The position numbers and the translations under genes were made by a program. 64,000 nt of DNA from Anoxybacillus sp050480245 (lineage in GTDB: Bacteria; Bacillota; Bacilli; Bacillales; Anoxybacillaceae). The first letter of the stretch is position 1, and every line of letters begins with the position of its first letter. The stretch lies in the NCBI GenBank assembly GCA_050480245.1, contig JBCNEQ010000013.1, one strand, 5' to 3'. This document shows, one piece after another, positions 41,214-50,090 of this stretch. A model generated the notes under the pieces. That model worked only from the letters and a program-made list of their open reading frames with translations, was not told where the DNA came from and did no database searches.

Positions 41214-42419
41214 ATGCCTAAACGTCGTCTGTTTACATCTGAATCTGTAACGGAAGGGCATCCGGATAAAATTTGTGACCAAATTTCCGATGCGATTTTA
41301 GATGCGATTTTAGCGAATGATCCAAATGCGCGTGTTGCATGCGAAACGAGTGTAACAACAGGACTTGTTTTAGTCAGCGGAGAAATTACAACGTCTACAT
41401 ATGTAGATATTCCAAAAATTGTTCGTGAAACGATTCGCGAGATTGGCTATACACGTGCAAAATACGGTTTTGATGCCGATACGTGCGCCGTATTAACGTC
41501 AATTGATGAACAATCACCAGACATCGCGATGGGTGTTGACAAAGCGTTAGAAGCTCGTGAAGGGCAAATGACAGATGAAGAAATCGAAGCGATCGGTGCA
41601 GGAGACCAAGGATTAATGTTTGGTTTTGCGTGCAACGAAACGAAAGAGCTTATGCCGCTTCCAATTTCGCTTGCACACAAACTGGCACGTCGTCTAGCAG
41701 AAGTGCGGAAAGAAGATATTTTACCGTACTTACGTCCAGACGGAAAAACGCAAGTGACAGTCGAGTACGATGAAAACGGCAAACCTGTACGTATCGATAC
41801 GATCGTTATTTCAACACAACATCATCCAGAAATTACGCAAGATCAAATTGTGCGCAACATTAAAGAACATGTCATTCAACCTGTCGTTCCAGCGGAGTTG
41901 ATCGATGAAAACACAAAATATTTCATTAACCCAACAGGTCGTTTCGTCATCGGTGGTCCACAAGGTGACGCAGGGTTAACAGGACGCAAAATTATCGTTG
42001 ACACTTACGGTGGTTATGCTCGTCACGGCGGTGGGGCTTTCTCAGGAAAAGATCCAACGAAGGTAGATCGTTCGGCAGCATATGCGGCTCGTTACGTAGC
42101 GAAAAACATTGTCGCAGCAGGTCTTGCGGATAAATGTGAAGTGCAATTAGCATATGCGATCGGTGTGGCGCAACCTGTATCGATCTCAATCGACACGTTT
42201 GGCACAGGCAAAGTATCTGAGGATGTATTAATTGAAGTGGTGCGCAACAACTTCGATCTTCGCCCAGCAGGCATTATTAAAATGCTCGATCTCCGTCGCC
42301 CGATTTATAAGCAAACAGCGGCTTATGGTCACTTCGGTCGCACGGACATTGATCTTCCTTGGGAGCGTACAGATAAAGCGGAAGCATTAAAACAACAAGC
42401 GTTACAGTTAGCGAAGTAA
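41214..42419 (+). CDS. metK: S-adenosylmethionine synthetase
   Basis: Makes SAM from methionine and ATP; SAM then represses the gene through the S-box. Family motifs EGHPDKICDQISDA, GAGDQGLMFGFA and GGGAFSGKDPTKVDRSAAY are complete. 401 aa. The ATG follows GAGGAGG. Monocistronic, with a terminator at 42427-42466. Confidence 0.97.
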   Translation: MPKRRLFTSESVTEGHPDKICDQISDAILDAILANDPNARVACETSVTTGLVLVSGEITTSTYVDIPKIVRETIREIGYTRAKYGFDADTCAVLTSIDEQSPDIAMGVDKALEAREGQMTDEEIEAIGAGDQGLMFGFACNETKELMPLPISLAHKLARRLAEVRKEDILPYLRPDGKTQVTVEYDENGKPVRIDTIVISTQHHPEITQDQIVRNIKEHVIQPVVPAELIDENTKYFINPTGRFVIGGPQGDAGLTGRKIIVDTYGGYARHGGGAFSGKDPTKVDRSAAYAARYVAKNIVAAGLADKCEVQLAYAIGVAQPVSISIDTFGTGKVSEDVLIEVVRNNFDLRPAGIIKMLDLRRPIYKQTAAYGHFGRTDIDLPWERTDKAEALKQQALQLAK

Positions 42420-42426
42420 GGAAAAG

Positions 42427-42466
42427 AGGAGAGTTACAAGATGTAGCTCTCCTTTCCTATTTTTTA
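42427..42466 (+). terminator. terminator of metK
   Basis: AGGAGAGTTACA / TGTAGCTCTCCT stem with one mismatch-like G-T pair, then a T-rich tail. The tail touches the stop of the convergent PAP2 gene. Confidence 0.75.
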
Positions 42467-42982
42467 AGTAAGAACAGAAAATGAAGCAATACCAAACAAC
42501 GTACCGAACATGCAGCCGACAAGTACATCAGACGGATAATGAAGCCCTAAATAAATGCGCGAAATAGCAACGCTACATGCAATCGGCAAGAGCCAGATTG
42601 TTAATGACGGGGCGTATAGTAAAAACGGAACGATGACAGAAAATATTGCAGTCGTATGTCCTGATGGAAATGAATGGTCAGTTAATGGGTTTTTTGTTAC
42701 TTTCGTTTTATGCAGTGAAATATACGGTCGTTTGCGGGGATATATTTTTTTCATCATTGCGACAGGAATATGGCTAAGTGCTAAGGCGATCGCACTTGCG
42801 ATAGCAGTATTGCGCCATTCATCACGCAATAACCAAATGGCTAGCATGACAGCTGTAATTGAAAATGTTGTCCCTCCAACGTGTGTAATCGAACGAAAAT
42901 AAGCATTAAGCCATTTCCGATCAAAATAACGGTTAATGCTGTAAAACAACTTGCATTCCCAATCATACCACTTTTGCAACAT
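42464..42982 (-). CDS. PAP2-family phosphatase (undecaprenyl-diphosphatase/lipid phosphatase type)
   Basis: Membrane phosphatase, probably acting on a lipid pyrophosphate or phosphate at the outer face. All three PAP2 motifs are visible: KKIYPRKRP, FPSGHTT and SRIYLGLHYPSD. About five hydrophobic helices; 172 aa. ATG 42982 is spaced six bases from AGGGGGA, so TTG 42988 is not used. Which lipid is the substrate is not determined by sequence. Confidence 0.88.
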   Translation of the reverse strand: MLQKWYDWECKLFYSINRYFDRKWLNAYFRSITHVGGTTFSITAVMLAIWLLRDEWRNTAIASAIALALSHIPVAMMKKIYPRKRPYISLHKTKVTKNPLTDHSFPSGHTTAIFSVIVPFLLYAPSLTIWLLPIACSVAISRIYLGLHYPSDVLVGCMFGTLFGIASFSVLT

Positions 42983-43055
42983 AAGCAAATCCCCCTAACT
43001 TTATGATAAAATACATATGTTAAGTAAATAATAAAACAATGTAAAAATACCACGC

Positions 43056-43586
43056 TTATTTGTCACGTGGTTTGTTTACTTGAAGCGATTTATAATATTG
43101 TCCTTTTTCGACATACTCACGGCGAATGCGTGCCATTTCGCGCTCGTCTTCTTCGGTTAGTTCACGAATCACTTTCGCAGGGCGACCGAATGCAAGTGTG
43201 CGTGGCGGGATTTTTTTTCCTTGTGGAACGAGGCTGCCAGCGCCGATAAAAGCCCCTTCACCAATTTCAGCACCGTCTAAAATGATGGAGCCCATGCCGA
43301 TGAGGGCGCCTTTTCGCACGATGGCACTATGTAAAATGACCTGATGGCCAACGGTGACATCATCTTCAATAATAAGTGGGTTGTTTGGACTTTGATGAAG
43401 GACGGAATTGTCTTGAATGTTTACGCGGTTGCCGATGATCGTTGGTGCGACATCGCCGCGAATGACTGTGTTAAACCAAACGCTCGTTTCCTCTCCAATC
43501 GTTACATCGCCTGTAATAGTGACGTAATCGGCGATGAAAGCAGAACGTGCAATGTTTGGTGTGTGTTCTTTATATGGATAAATCAT
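43056..43586 (-). CDS. gamma-carbonic anhydrase-like hexapeptide protein (YtoA)
   Basis: Left-handed beta-helix protein, 176 aa, with repeats such as ITGDVTIGEETSVWFNTVIRG. The zinc-ligand histidines of the gamma-class carbonic anhydrases are in VLHQSPNNP and VGHQVILHS. Enzyme activity is not proven for many relatives, and some act as transferase-like or scaffolding proteins. Orthologous to ytoA by position and sequence. Divergent from the lysophospholipase gene. Confidence 0.88.
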   Translation of the reverse strand: MIYPYKEHTPNIARSAFIADYVTITGDVTIGEETSVWFNTVIRGDVAPTIIGNRVNIQDNSVLHQSPNNPLIIEDDVTVGHQVILHSAIVRKGALIGMGSIILDGAEIGEGAFIGAGSLVPQGKKIPPRTLAFGRPAKVIRELTEEDEREMARIRREYVEKGQYYKSLQVNKPRDK

Positions 43587-43668
43587 TTCACTCGTCCCTT
43601 TCGTTTCGTTTTGTTATATTTAGTGTACAAATTTTTCGGCTATTCGTAAACATAAAGGAGGGGTGTAT

Positions 43669-44487
43669 ATGTGGAAATGGGAAGGAGAAAATGCTAAAGG
43701 AACGATTGTCATCGTTCACGGTGCTGCTGAACATCATGGTCGATATAAATGGCTTATTGAAATGTTTCGCATGCACGGTTTTCATGTTGTTGCAGGAGAT
43801 TTACCGGGGCAGGGAACGACATCGCGCAGCCGACGAGGACATATCGATTCATTTGACGAATATATAGAAACGGTCGCAAGCTGGGTGCATGAAGCAAGTG
43901 CGTACGAACAGCCTATTTTTTTGCTTGGCCACAGCATGGGTGGGCTTGTTGTCATTCACACATTGCGAGAAAAGCGCCTTCCTGTGCGCGGGGTCATTTT
44001 ATCGTCTCCTTGTTTAGGGCTTGTGAATTATCCGCCGAAAGCGCTTGAGATTGCCTCGCGCATTTTAAATGTCATTCATCCGAAAAAGCGTTTTCCAACT
44101 GGATTAACGGTAGAAATGGCAACACGAAATGAAGAAGTGCGTGAAATGGATAAAAACGATTCATTATATGTAACAAAAGTGTCTGTTCGTTGGTATCGCG
44201 AGTTAGTGAAGGCGATTCGTATCGCGCACGAAAAGATGGCAGACTTGCCAGATGTGCCAATGCTTGTGATGCAGGCGGGGGATGACAAAATTGTCGATAA
44301 AAGTGCAGTGAAATCATGGTTTGATCAGTTGGCGATAAGTGAAAAAGTGTATAAAGAATGGTCAAAACTGTATCATGAAATTTTTAACGAACCTGAACGT
44401 GAACAAGTATTTTTATATGCCCATACGTTTTTAACTTTGCAATTGCAAAGGGGTGAACTCATTGATCGTCCCAACAAATCCTTTTAG
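43669..44487 (+). CDS. ytpA: alpha/beta hydrolase, lysophospholipase YtpA
   Basis: Serine hydrolase of the monoacylglycerol lipase/lysophospholipase group. Nucleophile Ser in LGHSMGG, Asp in QAGDDKIV, His in KLYHEIFNE. In Bacillus subtilis YtpA is tied to production of the phospholipid antibiotic bacilysocin. ATG 43669 (272 aa) follows AAAGGAGGGG. It overlaps ytpB by 26 nt, forming a two-gene operon. Confidence 0.88.
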   Translation: MWKWEGENAKGTIVIVHGAAEHHGRYKWLIEMFRMHGFHVVAGDLPGQGTTSRSRRGHIDSFDEYIETVASWVHEASAYEQPIFLLGHSMGGLVVIHTLREKRLPVRGVILSSPCLGLVNYPPKALEIASRILNVIHPKKRFPTGLTVEMATRNEEVREMDKNDSLYVTKVSVRWYRELVKAIRIAHEKMADLPDVPMLVMQAGDDKIVDKSAVKSWFDQLAISEKVYKEWSKLYHEIFNEPEREQVFLYAHTFLTLQLQRGELIDRPNKSF

Positions 44488-45532
44488 TTTAATGCGGGCT
44501 GTGTATCGCCGTGTTTTTCCGCTTGTACATCGCGAATTAGCTATTTGGAAAAAAAGAGCAGAAGCTATTCCGAACGAAGAATTGCGCAAACAAGCGTTAG
44601 CGAGCATCGCAACAAAAACGTTTCATTGCGAAGGGGGCGCGATTTTAGCTTTACTGGCGGGAAAAGAAATGGAGCGATGCATTCGTTTTATCGTTGCTTA
44701 TCAAACGATTAGCGATTACCTCGATAATTTATGCGATCGCAGTACGTCGCTGGATCCGACTGACTTTCGCGCGTTGCATAATTCCATGATGCATGCGTTG
44801 ACTGTTGGAGCAAAAAAAGATGCATATTATCGTTATCGTGCGGAACAAGATGACGGCGGCTATTTGCATGCCCTTGTCGATACGTGCCAAGAAATGTTGC
44901 AAGAAGTGAAACATTATGACGTCATTGCTCCATTTTTACATGAACTTGCGTCATATTATTGTGACTTACAAGTACATAAACATGTAAAAAAAGAAGAGCG
45001 CATTCCGCGTCTAAAGCAGTGGTTTGCCAAACATGAGGCATCGTTGCCGAAAATGGAGTGGTATGAATTTTCTGCTTGTTCTGGTTCAACGCTCGGCATT
45101 TTTTGTTTAGTTGCTTACGCCTGCACCGAGTCGTTTGATGTTCGTCTTGCTGAACGGGTGCGCAATAGTTATTTTCCATACGTACAAGGGCTTCACATTT
45201 TGCTTGATTATTTGATTGATCAAGAAGAAGATCGGCAAGGTGGAGATTTGAATTTTTGTTTTTATTATCCAAATGAAGAGACGCTATTTGCCCGTTTATG
45301 TCATTTCGTTGAAGAAGCAGAGCGCCATATCGCACAGTTGCCGCATCGCGAATTTCATCGCTTCATTCATCGTGGTTTGCTCGGATTATATTTATCAGAT
45401 GAAAAAGTACATGAGCAAGAGGCGATTCGTAAGCTAGCGAAACAATTGTTGCGCGCTGGTGGCATGACATCTCACTTCTTTTATTGGAACGGCCGAATGT
45501 ATCGAAAATGGCAAAGATGGATGTATGCGTAA
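44462..45532 (+). CDS. ytpB: tetraprenyl-beta-curcumene synthase (YtpB family)
   Basis: Large-terpene synthase; the Bacillus enzyme cyclises heptaprenyl diphosphate to tetraprenyl-beta-curcumene, precursor of C35 sesquarterpenes found in spores. The acidic metal motif DYLDNLCD is visible at about residue 90 and a second acidic stretch DYLIDQEEDRQGGDLN near 260. TTG 44462 (356 aa) is well spaced from AAAGGGGTGA; GTG 44453 lies within that site. Co-transcribed with ytpA. The partner squalene/sesquarterpene cyclase is not in the window. Confidence 0.88.
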   Translation: MIVPTNPFSLMRAVYRRVFPLVHRELAIWKKRAEAIPNEELRKQALASIATKTFHCEGGAILALLAGKEMERCIRFIVAYQTISDYLDNLCDRSTSLDPTDFRALHNSMMHALTVGAKKDAYYRYRAEQDDGGYLHALVDTCQEMLQEVKHYDVIAPFLHELASYYCDLQVHKHVKKEERIPRLKQWFAKHEASLPKMEWYEFSACSGSTLGIFCLVAYACTESFDVRLAERVRNSYFPYVQGLHILLDYLIDQEEDRQGGDLNFCFYYPNEETLFARLCHFVEEAERHIAQLPHREFHRFIHRGLLGLYLSDEKVHEQEAIRKLAKQLLRAGGMTSHFFYWNGRMYRKWQRWMYA

Positions 45533-45552
45533 GAAATATTTCACTAACAAAG

Positions 45553-45590
45553 AAAAAGTAGCGATAGACAGGACCGATCGCTACTTTTTT
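45553..45590. terminator. bidirectional terminator between ytpB and mnmM
   Basis: AAAAAGTAGCGAT / ATCGCTACTTTTT, 13-bp perfect stem between convergent genes. Confidence 0.9.
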
Positions 45591-46165
45591 CACCTTTTCT
45601 CAATCGCAACGATAAACGGTGGATGGTTGATTTGATTCATAAATTCGTAGCGAATAACGTGTGCGCGTTGCTGATCGATTGCTGAGACGTATTGCAAAAG
45701 GGCGTCGCGTTCGATCGCTCCTTCAGGATGACCGTGGTAAATAACGAGTACAATCATTCCTTCAGGAGCCATGATTTCGAGCAATTGTTCAATGGCAGCA
45801 ATCGTTGAGTTTGGCTTTGTGACAATTTGTTTATCTCCCCCGGGCAAATAACCGAGATTAAACATCGCTCCGGTGATGCGTCCTTTATATTGGGAAGGAA
45901 TATGCGCATAAAGTTCTGCATGGCTTGCTTGTACGAGCGTGACTCGTGCTTCCATATGATGTTCGCGCAATCGTTTTGTCGTATTTTCAATCGCTTGTGC
46001 TTGAATGTCGAAGCCAAACACATGCCCATATTCTCCGATACGTTCAGCTAAATAAAGCGTATCGTGGCCGTTGCCAACCGTCGCATCGACGACGATATCG
46101 CCCTCTTTGACAGCTAAGTTGATGAGCGAGCGGGCAAACGGTAAAATGCGCATGAGTTTCATCAT
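45590..46165 (-). CDS. mnmM: tRNA mnm5s2U methyltransferase MnmM (YtqB)
   Basis: Class I SAM-dependent methyltransferase, 191 aa. The SAM site is VVDATVGNGHDTLYLAE, followed by an acidic strand end and the NLGYLPGG motif. Work on Bacillus subtilis assigned YtqB to the last methylation of mnm5s2U at tRNA position 34, replacing the missing MnmC. Start ATG 46165 or 46162; it overlaps the mnmL stop, so the two are translationally coupled. Likely substrates include the Lys(TTT) and Glu(TTC) tRNAs seen at the start of this window. Confidence 0.88.
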   Translation of the reverse strand: MMKLMRILPFARSLINLAVKEGDIVVDATVGNGHDTLYLAERIGEYGHVFGFDIQAQAIENTTKRLREHHMEARVTLVQASHAELYAHIPSQYKGRITGAMFNLGYLPGGDKQIVTKPNSTIAAIEQLLEIMAPEGMIVLVIYHGHPEGAIERDALLQYVSAIDQQRAHVIRYEFMNQINHPPFIVAIEKR

Positions 46166-47112
46166 CTTTCTTCCTTTCGCACATATTTTTTCCCTTGATA
46201 ACTATTGCGTCGCTCTAATTCAGCATCGATGGCGTTTAACACTTCCCATTTGTTGGCGCTCCACATCGGACCGATCATTAAATCGATAGGGCCGTCTCCT
46301 GTAATACGATGAACGATCATCTCTGGCGGCAATACTTCTAGCTGATCACAAACGAGTTGAACATATTCGTCGAACGTCAAAAAGCGAAGCATTCCTTTTT
46401 CATATTGTTTTACCATTGGCGTTCCTTTTAGCAAATGAAGCAAATGTATTTTAATGCCTTGTACATCTAAATGAGCGACCGTCTTTGCTGTTTCCATCAT
46501 CATGTCGTACGTTTCAAGCGGCAATCCGTTAATAATATGGGCACAAACGCGAATGCCGTGTTTGCGTAGCTTTTGCACCCCTTCTACATAGCACGAAAAG
46601 TCGTGTGCGCGGTTGATTAAAGCAGCGGTTTGTTCATGAACGGTTTGCAAGCCAAGCTCGACCCATAAATACGTTCGTTCATTCAATTCAGCTAAATAGT
46701 CAACGACATCATCTGGCAAACAGTCAGGGCGTGTAGCGATCGATAAACCGACGACCCCTTCTAAATGTAACACGGTTTCGTATTTTTCACGCAACACATC
46801 AACGGGAGCGTGCGTATTTGTGAACGCTTGAAAATAGGCAATGTATTTGCCATCTTTCCATTTTGTGTGCATTTTTTCTTTAATCGTATGGAATTGTGTC
46901 ACTAAATCGTCCGTTCGTCTACCCGCGAAATCACCGGAACCGGCAGCGCTACAAAATGTGCAGCCGCCGTATGCGACTGTGCCGTCGCGATTTGGACAAT
47001 CAAATCCTGCATCGAGCGACACTTTAAACACTTTTTCACCGAACGTTTGGCGCAAATGGTAATTCCATGTGTGGTACCGTTTCTTGTCGTTTGTATATGG
47101 AAAAGGATTCAT
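46162..47112 (-). CDS. mnmL: radical SAM protein YtqA/MnmL (tRNA wobble modification)
   Basis: TIGR01212/YhcC-type radical SAM protein, 316 aa. The cluster-binding cysteines form a spaced pattern in DCPNRDGTVAYGGCTFC, the expanded C-x11-C-x2-C motif of this family rather than the classical CxxxCxxC. It is paired with mnmM here and in Bacillus, where the pair was linked to the Gram-positive route for converting cmnm5 or nm5 uridine to mnm5s2U. ATG 47112 follows GAGGTGAT. The exact chemistry is less certain than that of MnmM. Confidence 0.85.
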   Translation of the reverse strand: MNPFPYTNDKKRYHTWNYHLRQTFGEKVFKVSLDAGFDCPNRDGTVAYGGCTFCSAAGSGDFAGRRTDDLVTQFHTIKEKMHTKWKDGKYIAYFQAFTNTHAPVDVLREKYETVLHLEGVVGLSIATRPDCLPDDVVDYLAELNERTYLWVELGLQTVHEQTAALINRAHDFSCYVEGVQKLRKHGIRVCAHIINGLPLETYDMMMETAKTVAHLDVQGIKIHLLHLLKGTPMVKQYEKGMLRFLTFDEYVQLVCDQLEVLPPEMIVHRITGDGPIDLMIGPMWSANKWEVLNAIDAELERRNSYQGKKYVRKEER

Positions 47113-47236
47113 GTTTATCACCTCGCGTCATTTTAGCATTGTAGCACGTTTCAAGTGAGAAACTCAACGGTGCCGTGATAAATGACAAGGAAATGTACAA
47201 ACTATAAAGCGATAGAGAAGAAAGGAAGGGATGCGT

Positions 47237-47500
47237 ATGGCAACACGACAGTCAATGGATGAGTTTTTACAACATTGTGAAGATGTGCTTCGCTATGCAA
47301 AAGAGCAATATACTGAAGCAAGCAAGCTTGAACATTATAACGATACAGAATATGTAAAAGCCCAGCAAATGCTTGAACACGCGGTAACCGATTTGGCGCA
47401 TTTTTCGTTAAGTTGTAACGCCCAACAGCGCGAACAATTACATCGCATGCGCCTGCAGCTTGAACAATTACAAAACGATATGATTTTACTTCGTCACTAG
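47237..47500 (+). CDS. ytzC: DUF2524 family protein YtzC
   Basis: Small (87 aa) soluble all-helical protein, MATRQSMDEFLQHCEDVLRY at the start, with a coiled-coil-like C-terminal half (LHRMRLQLEQLQNDM). Conserved in bacilli next to ytqAB; no known function. ATG 47237 chosen by AAAGGAAGGGA spacing; ATG-like start at 47231 would lie inside that site. Followed 10 bp later by another small gene. Confidence 0.82.
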   Translation: MATRQSMDEFLQHCEDVLRYAKEQYTEASKLEHYNDTEYVKAQQMLEHAVTDLAHFSLSCNAQQREQLHRMRLQLEQLQNDMILLRH

Positions 47501-47510
47501 GAGGAAAACG

Positions 47511-47651
47511 ATGAAAAAACGTTCGAAACAAAACAACCCGGAACAAAAAACGTTGCATGCAAAAGATTTTGGTGATCCGGTAAAAGAAGTGAAACAAATG
47601 AATGCGAAAAAAGGGCAAGAAGCAAAAGCGGAATATCATAATGAAACGTAA
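47511..47651 (+). CDS. small hydrophilic protein, 46 aa
   Basis: ATG 47511 behind a strong AGGAGG seven bases upstream, reading MKKRSKQNNPEQKTLHAKDF to a TAA at 47649. The product is highly charged, lacks cysteine and hydrophobic segments and is probably unstructured. It is 10 bp after ytzC and followed by a terminator, so it is the second gene of a two-gene operon. Small basic proteins of this kind occur in Bacillus spores, but I cannot assign a family. Confidence 0.75.
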   Translation: MKKRSKQNNPEQKTLHAKDFGDPVKEVKQMNAKKGQEAKAEYHNET

Positions 47652-47653
47652 TT

Positions 47654-47682
47654 TCCCCACTCGGACATGCTCCGGGTGGGGA
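47654..47682. terminator. terminator after the ytzC operon
   Basis: TCCCCACTCGG / CCGGGTGGGGA stem, between convergent genes. The T-run is weak. Confidence 0.65.
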
Positions 47683-47686
47683 TAGT

Positions 47687-48463
47687 TTAGTTTTGCTTCA
47701 AAATGTCATCTAGTTTTTCTTTGGTAAGGTTTGTCACTCCGTAAAAAACAGGATCAATATATGTGCTTGATGCTTTTCCTGCTAATTCATATTCAATTTT
47801 TGGTGAAACAATATAAAAGTGAGCGCTTTGTTCCGCCTTTTCAGCAAAAGTAAAATACATATTTATTGTTTCGTTTGGACTTACACTCTGTTTTTCCGAT
47901 TTATCGTTTATCTTTACATCTTTTGTCTGTAAATAAGTGTTTTCTACAGTTACACCCTTTATTTGGATCGTATGCTTTGAAACGTTTTTCAGCTTTGCTT
48001 GAAAAAATTGCGTATTTGGATAAGCTGTCACATACTCATTTTGTGGAGTAAATATTCCTTTCTCGTCTACAGCTAACTTGATTTGACCGATCGGGAATGT
48101 CTCTTTATATTTTTGATCAAATATGAGAGTTATTTTAGATAGTGTCGCGCTACTTACTTCTTTTAAACGTAAATTTACAGCGATATTAAATAATTGAAAG
48201 TCTTTGTATTTATCACCTTTGATAAGATCATATTGCATGTCATCGATTGCGTGTGAGATTTCGGGAAAATCGATAGATGTTACGTTTGTTAGAGGGCTGT
48301 CACTTAATAAAATGAAATTAAGAACGAAAGGATCATCTTTTTTGGCTACATATACACCGTCCCATTTCCCAAAAACAATAAATCCTTTTATGTGTTCCGA
48401 CTGGCATCCGAGAATAAGAAAACTAACGAGTGTACAGAAAATGAGAAAAGATTTTTTAATCAT
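47687..48463 (-). CDS. uncharacterised lipoprotein, 258 aa
   Basis: Signal peptide with lipobox LILGC (Cys20). The mature part is mostly beta-strand-like and polar, with no domain I recognise. ATG 48463 follows AAGGTAGTAG. The gene appears AT-richer than its housekeeping neighbours and lies at the edge of the repeat-bounded accessory region, so it may be a recent arrival. Monocistronic. Confidence 0.75.
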   Translation of the reverse strand: MIKKSFLIFCTLVSFLILGCQSEHIKGFIVFGKWDGVYVAKKDDPFVLNFILLSDSPLTNVTSIDFPEISHAIDDMQYDLIKGDKYKDFQLFNIAVNLRLKEVSSATLSKITLIFDQKYKETFPIGQIKLAVDEKGIFTPQNEYVTAYPNTQFFQAKLKNVSKHTIQIKGVTVENTYLQTKDVKINDKSEKQSVSPNETINMYFTFAEKAEQSAHFYIVSPKIEYELAGKASSTYIDPVFYGVTNLTKEKLDDILKQN

Positions 48464-48678
48464 AAGCACTACTACCTTTTAGATTAGTTTTTGTAAACTA
48501 CTTTTAAATAATGAGTTGAAGTTGGCTCGTATGCGTCATGGCGGGAGGTTGTTTCTTGACCAAATTTATCTTTTACTACTTTTACATAGTAATTATAAAA
48601 AAAGTAATAAAAAGTAAATAAAATTTTGAATTTTTATTTATTATGAAAATTTGTTATATTGTTTAGTTATGAAACAAC

Positions 48679-48729
48679 ACTTAAATACACTTGCAACGAA
48701 GGTGTAAATTTTTTAAAATGGTATGTATA
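48679..48729. repeat. 51-bp direct repeat, left copy (leuS promoter duplicate)
   Basis: Identical to 56461-56511 except for one base (G for A at 48721). It starts ACTTAAATACACTTGCAACG and ends TATGTATA. The right copy is the leuS promoter region. The left copy is cut at its -10 by the IS982 element; joining across the element restores TATAAT. Confidence 0.9.
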
Positions 48730-48738
48730 ACCCGTGGT

Positions 48739-48766
48739 GCTAGTTGAGCGCTAGCGCTCAACTAGC
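48739..48766. repeat. 28-bp perfect palindrome at the IS982 left end
   Basis: GCTAGTTGAGCGCT followed directly by its reverse complement. It overlaps the inner part of the terminal repeat and the transposase stop codon. Probably a terminator or cruciform at the element's end. Confidence 0.85.
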
Positions 48767-49629
48767 CCAAGTGTGACAAGTGAATATGCCAACAAGATGC
48801 CATCTAGTGCTACTTCAAATCCCGCAATCGAATTCGCACGAATTTCTGTCATACGATACTGGTCAATGAGGACGGAGAACACCGTCTCTATCACTTTACG
48901 TTTTTGTTTGAGCCATTTCTCCCATGATTCCGATGGGCGGTGTTTCTGGTTTTTGCGAGATGGAGTCCAAAAAGCGATTTGGTACTCTTCATACAACTTT
49001 TTTTGCAATTCGCTACTGATGAATCCTTTGTCACCCAAGTTATAGAGGTGAGGAATTTGAGTCATGACGGTTTCAGCTGCAGTTCGATCGTGACAGGACG
49101 CCTCCGTTACCACGTATCCCATGGGCAGTCCTTGGTCGGTCACTTAAAGGTGGAGCTTAAATCCATAGTACCACTGCTTTTTCGATGCACAGAGCCCGAT
49201 GTCCGCGATTCCTTGAAGTCGTTTGACTCGATACATTCTTGCGGTATGGCACAACTCGAGCGGCATGCTATCTACTACCGCATAGGCGTGGTGTTGTCCA
49301 CGTTTGGCTAGCTCATGGCGGATCCATTTGATCGCAAAGCGCAGCGCTCGACAACGGCGATTGTATCGAGAACGTTCAAGAAAATGTCCATCCGTAAACA
49401 AGTTCCCAGTCACAAAGCGATGCCATGCACGTTCGGAAGAGAGGCCAAGCAACTTTCCCAAAAGATGAATGGCAATGATCACTGCGTCTTCTTGTTTCAC
49501 CAAATGACGATTGCGACGTTGAAGATAGAATTGAATTTGTGACAGCTGGGCAGAAACAAAAAAGAAAATGGCTGCATATTGTTTTTGAATCTTTGCTTGA
49601 TCTGTAGTAAAATGAAAGTGCTCTTGCAT
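48751..49629 (-). pseudogene. IS982 transposase, interrupted by a stop codon
   Basis: DDE-type transposase: the first part contains YAVVDSMPLELCHTARMYR (first catalytic Asp), the second LGDKGFISSELQK and RKVIETVFSVLIDQ (final Glu). Both halves are in one frame, split by TAA at 49144-49146 between KLHL and VTDQG. A single C-to-T change of a Gln codon would explain it. Full length would be about 292 codons, the normal size. The element is therefore probably immobile unless helped in trans. Confidence 0.85.
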
Positions 49630-49748
49630 GGGGATTCTCCTTTCGAATGTTGGATCGCACTTTCATTCTACAGGAGATCCACAAGCAAGGGCTATTTTTA
49701 TGCTTACTCGATTTTATCTAGTACCACGGGTTATAATTCCATTTTTTG

Positions 49749-49777
49749 TTGACATAAATTTTTACAATCTATATAAT
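49749..49777 (+). promoter_or_regulatory. promoter of the guanine-riboswitch transcript
   Basis: TTGACA (49749-49754), 17-bp spacer, TATAAT (49772-49777): a consensus sigma-A promoter starting transcription about 25 bp before the riboswitch. Confidence 0.85.
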
Positions 49778-49808
49778 TATTAATAAAAATGAATATTTTA
49801 ATAAAAAC

Positions 49809-49881
49809 TTGCTCGTATATCCTCAGAAATATGGTCTGAGAGTTTCTACCCGGCAACCTTAAATTGCTGGACTACGAGTGA
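49809..49881 (+). ncRNA. purine riboswitch, guanine type
   Basis: P1 CTCGTA (49812-49817) / TACGAG (49873-49878). Core TATATCC, P2 CTCAGA.../TCTGAG, loop ATATGGT, joining TTTCTACC, P3 and loop CCTTAAA are all present. The specificity base before the P1 3' strand is C (49872), as in guanine/hypoxanthine sensors; adenine sensors have U. Confidence 0.95.
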
Positions 49882-49985
49882 AAGTGAATCTAAGTCCATT
49901 TTATTCAGTAATTAAGAAAGATGAAGGGATATGGACGGGATTCATATACCTATTTATAAGTTGTACATATAGTATCGAAGACATC

Positions 49986-50047
49986 AACCCAAGAGGATAG
50001 GTTTTCACTCGTGAAACATTAATAGAAACCTATCCTCTTGGGTTTTT
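49986..50047 (+). terminator. terminator of the guanine riboswitch
   Basis: 19-bp stem starting AACCCAAGAGGATAGG and closing CCTATCCTCTTGGGTT, then T5. TTTCACTCGT (50003-50012) in its 5' arm and loop is complementary over ten bases to ACGAGTGAAA (49874-49883) at the aptamer P1. That pairing is the expected antiterminator. Confidence 0.9.
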
Positions 50048-50090
50048 ACTATTTATTCAGAAAACTATTTTTGTAGAGTGGGAGAAGTTA

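Larger units (their letters stand above)
48730..49731 (-). mobile_element. IS982-family insertion sequence (degenerate)
   Basis: Terminal inverted repeats ACCCGTGGTGCTAG (48730) and CTAGTACCACGGGT (ending 49731), one mismatch. The flanking duplicated TATA at 48726-48729 and 49732-49735 fits a short target duplication. Contains one transposase gene with an internal stop. A perfect palindrome lies at the left end. Confidence 0.88.
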
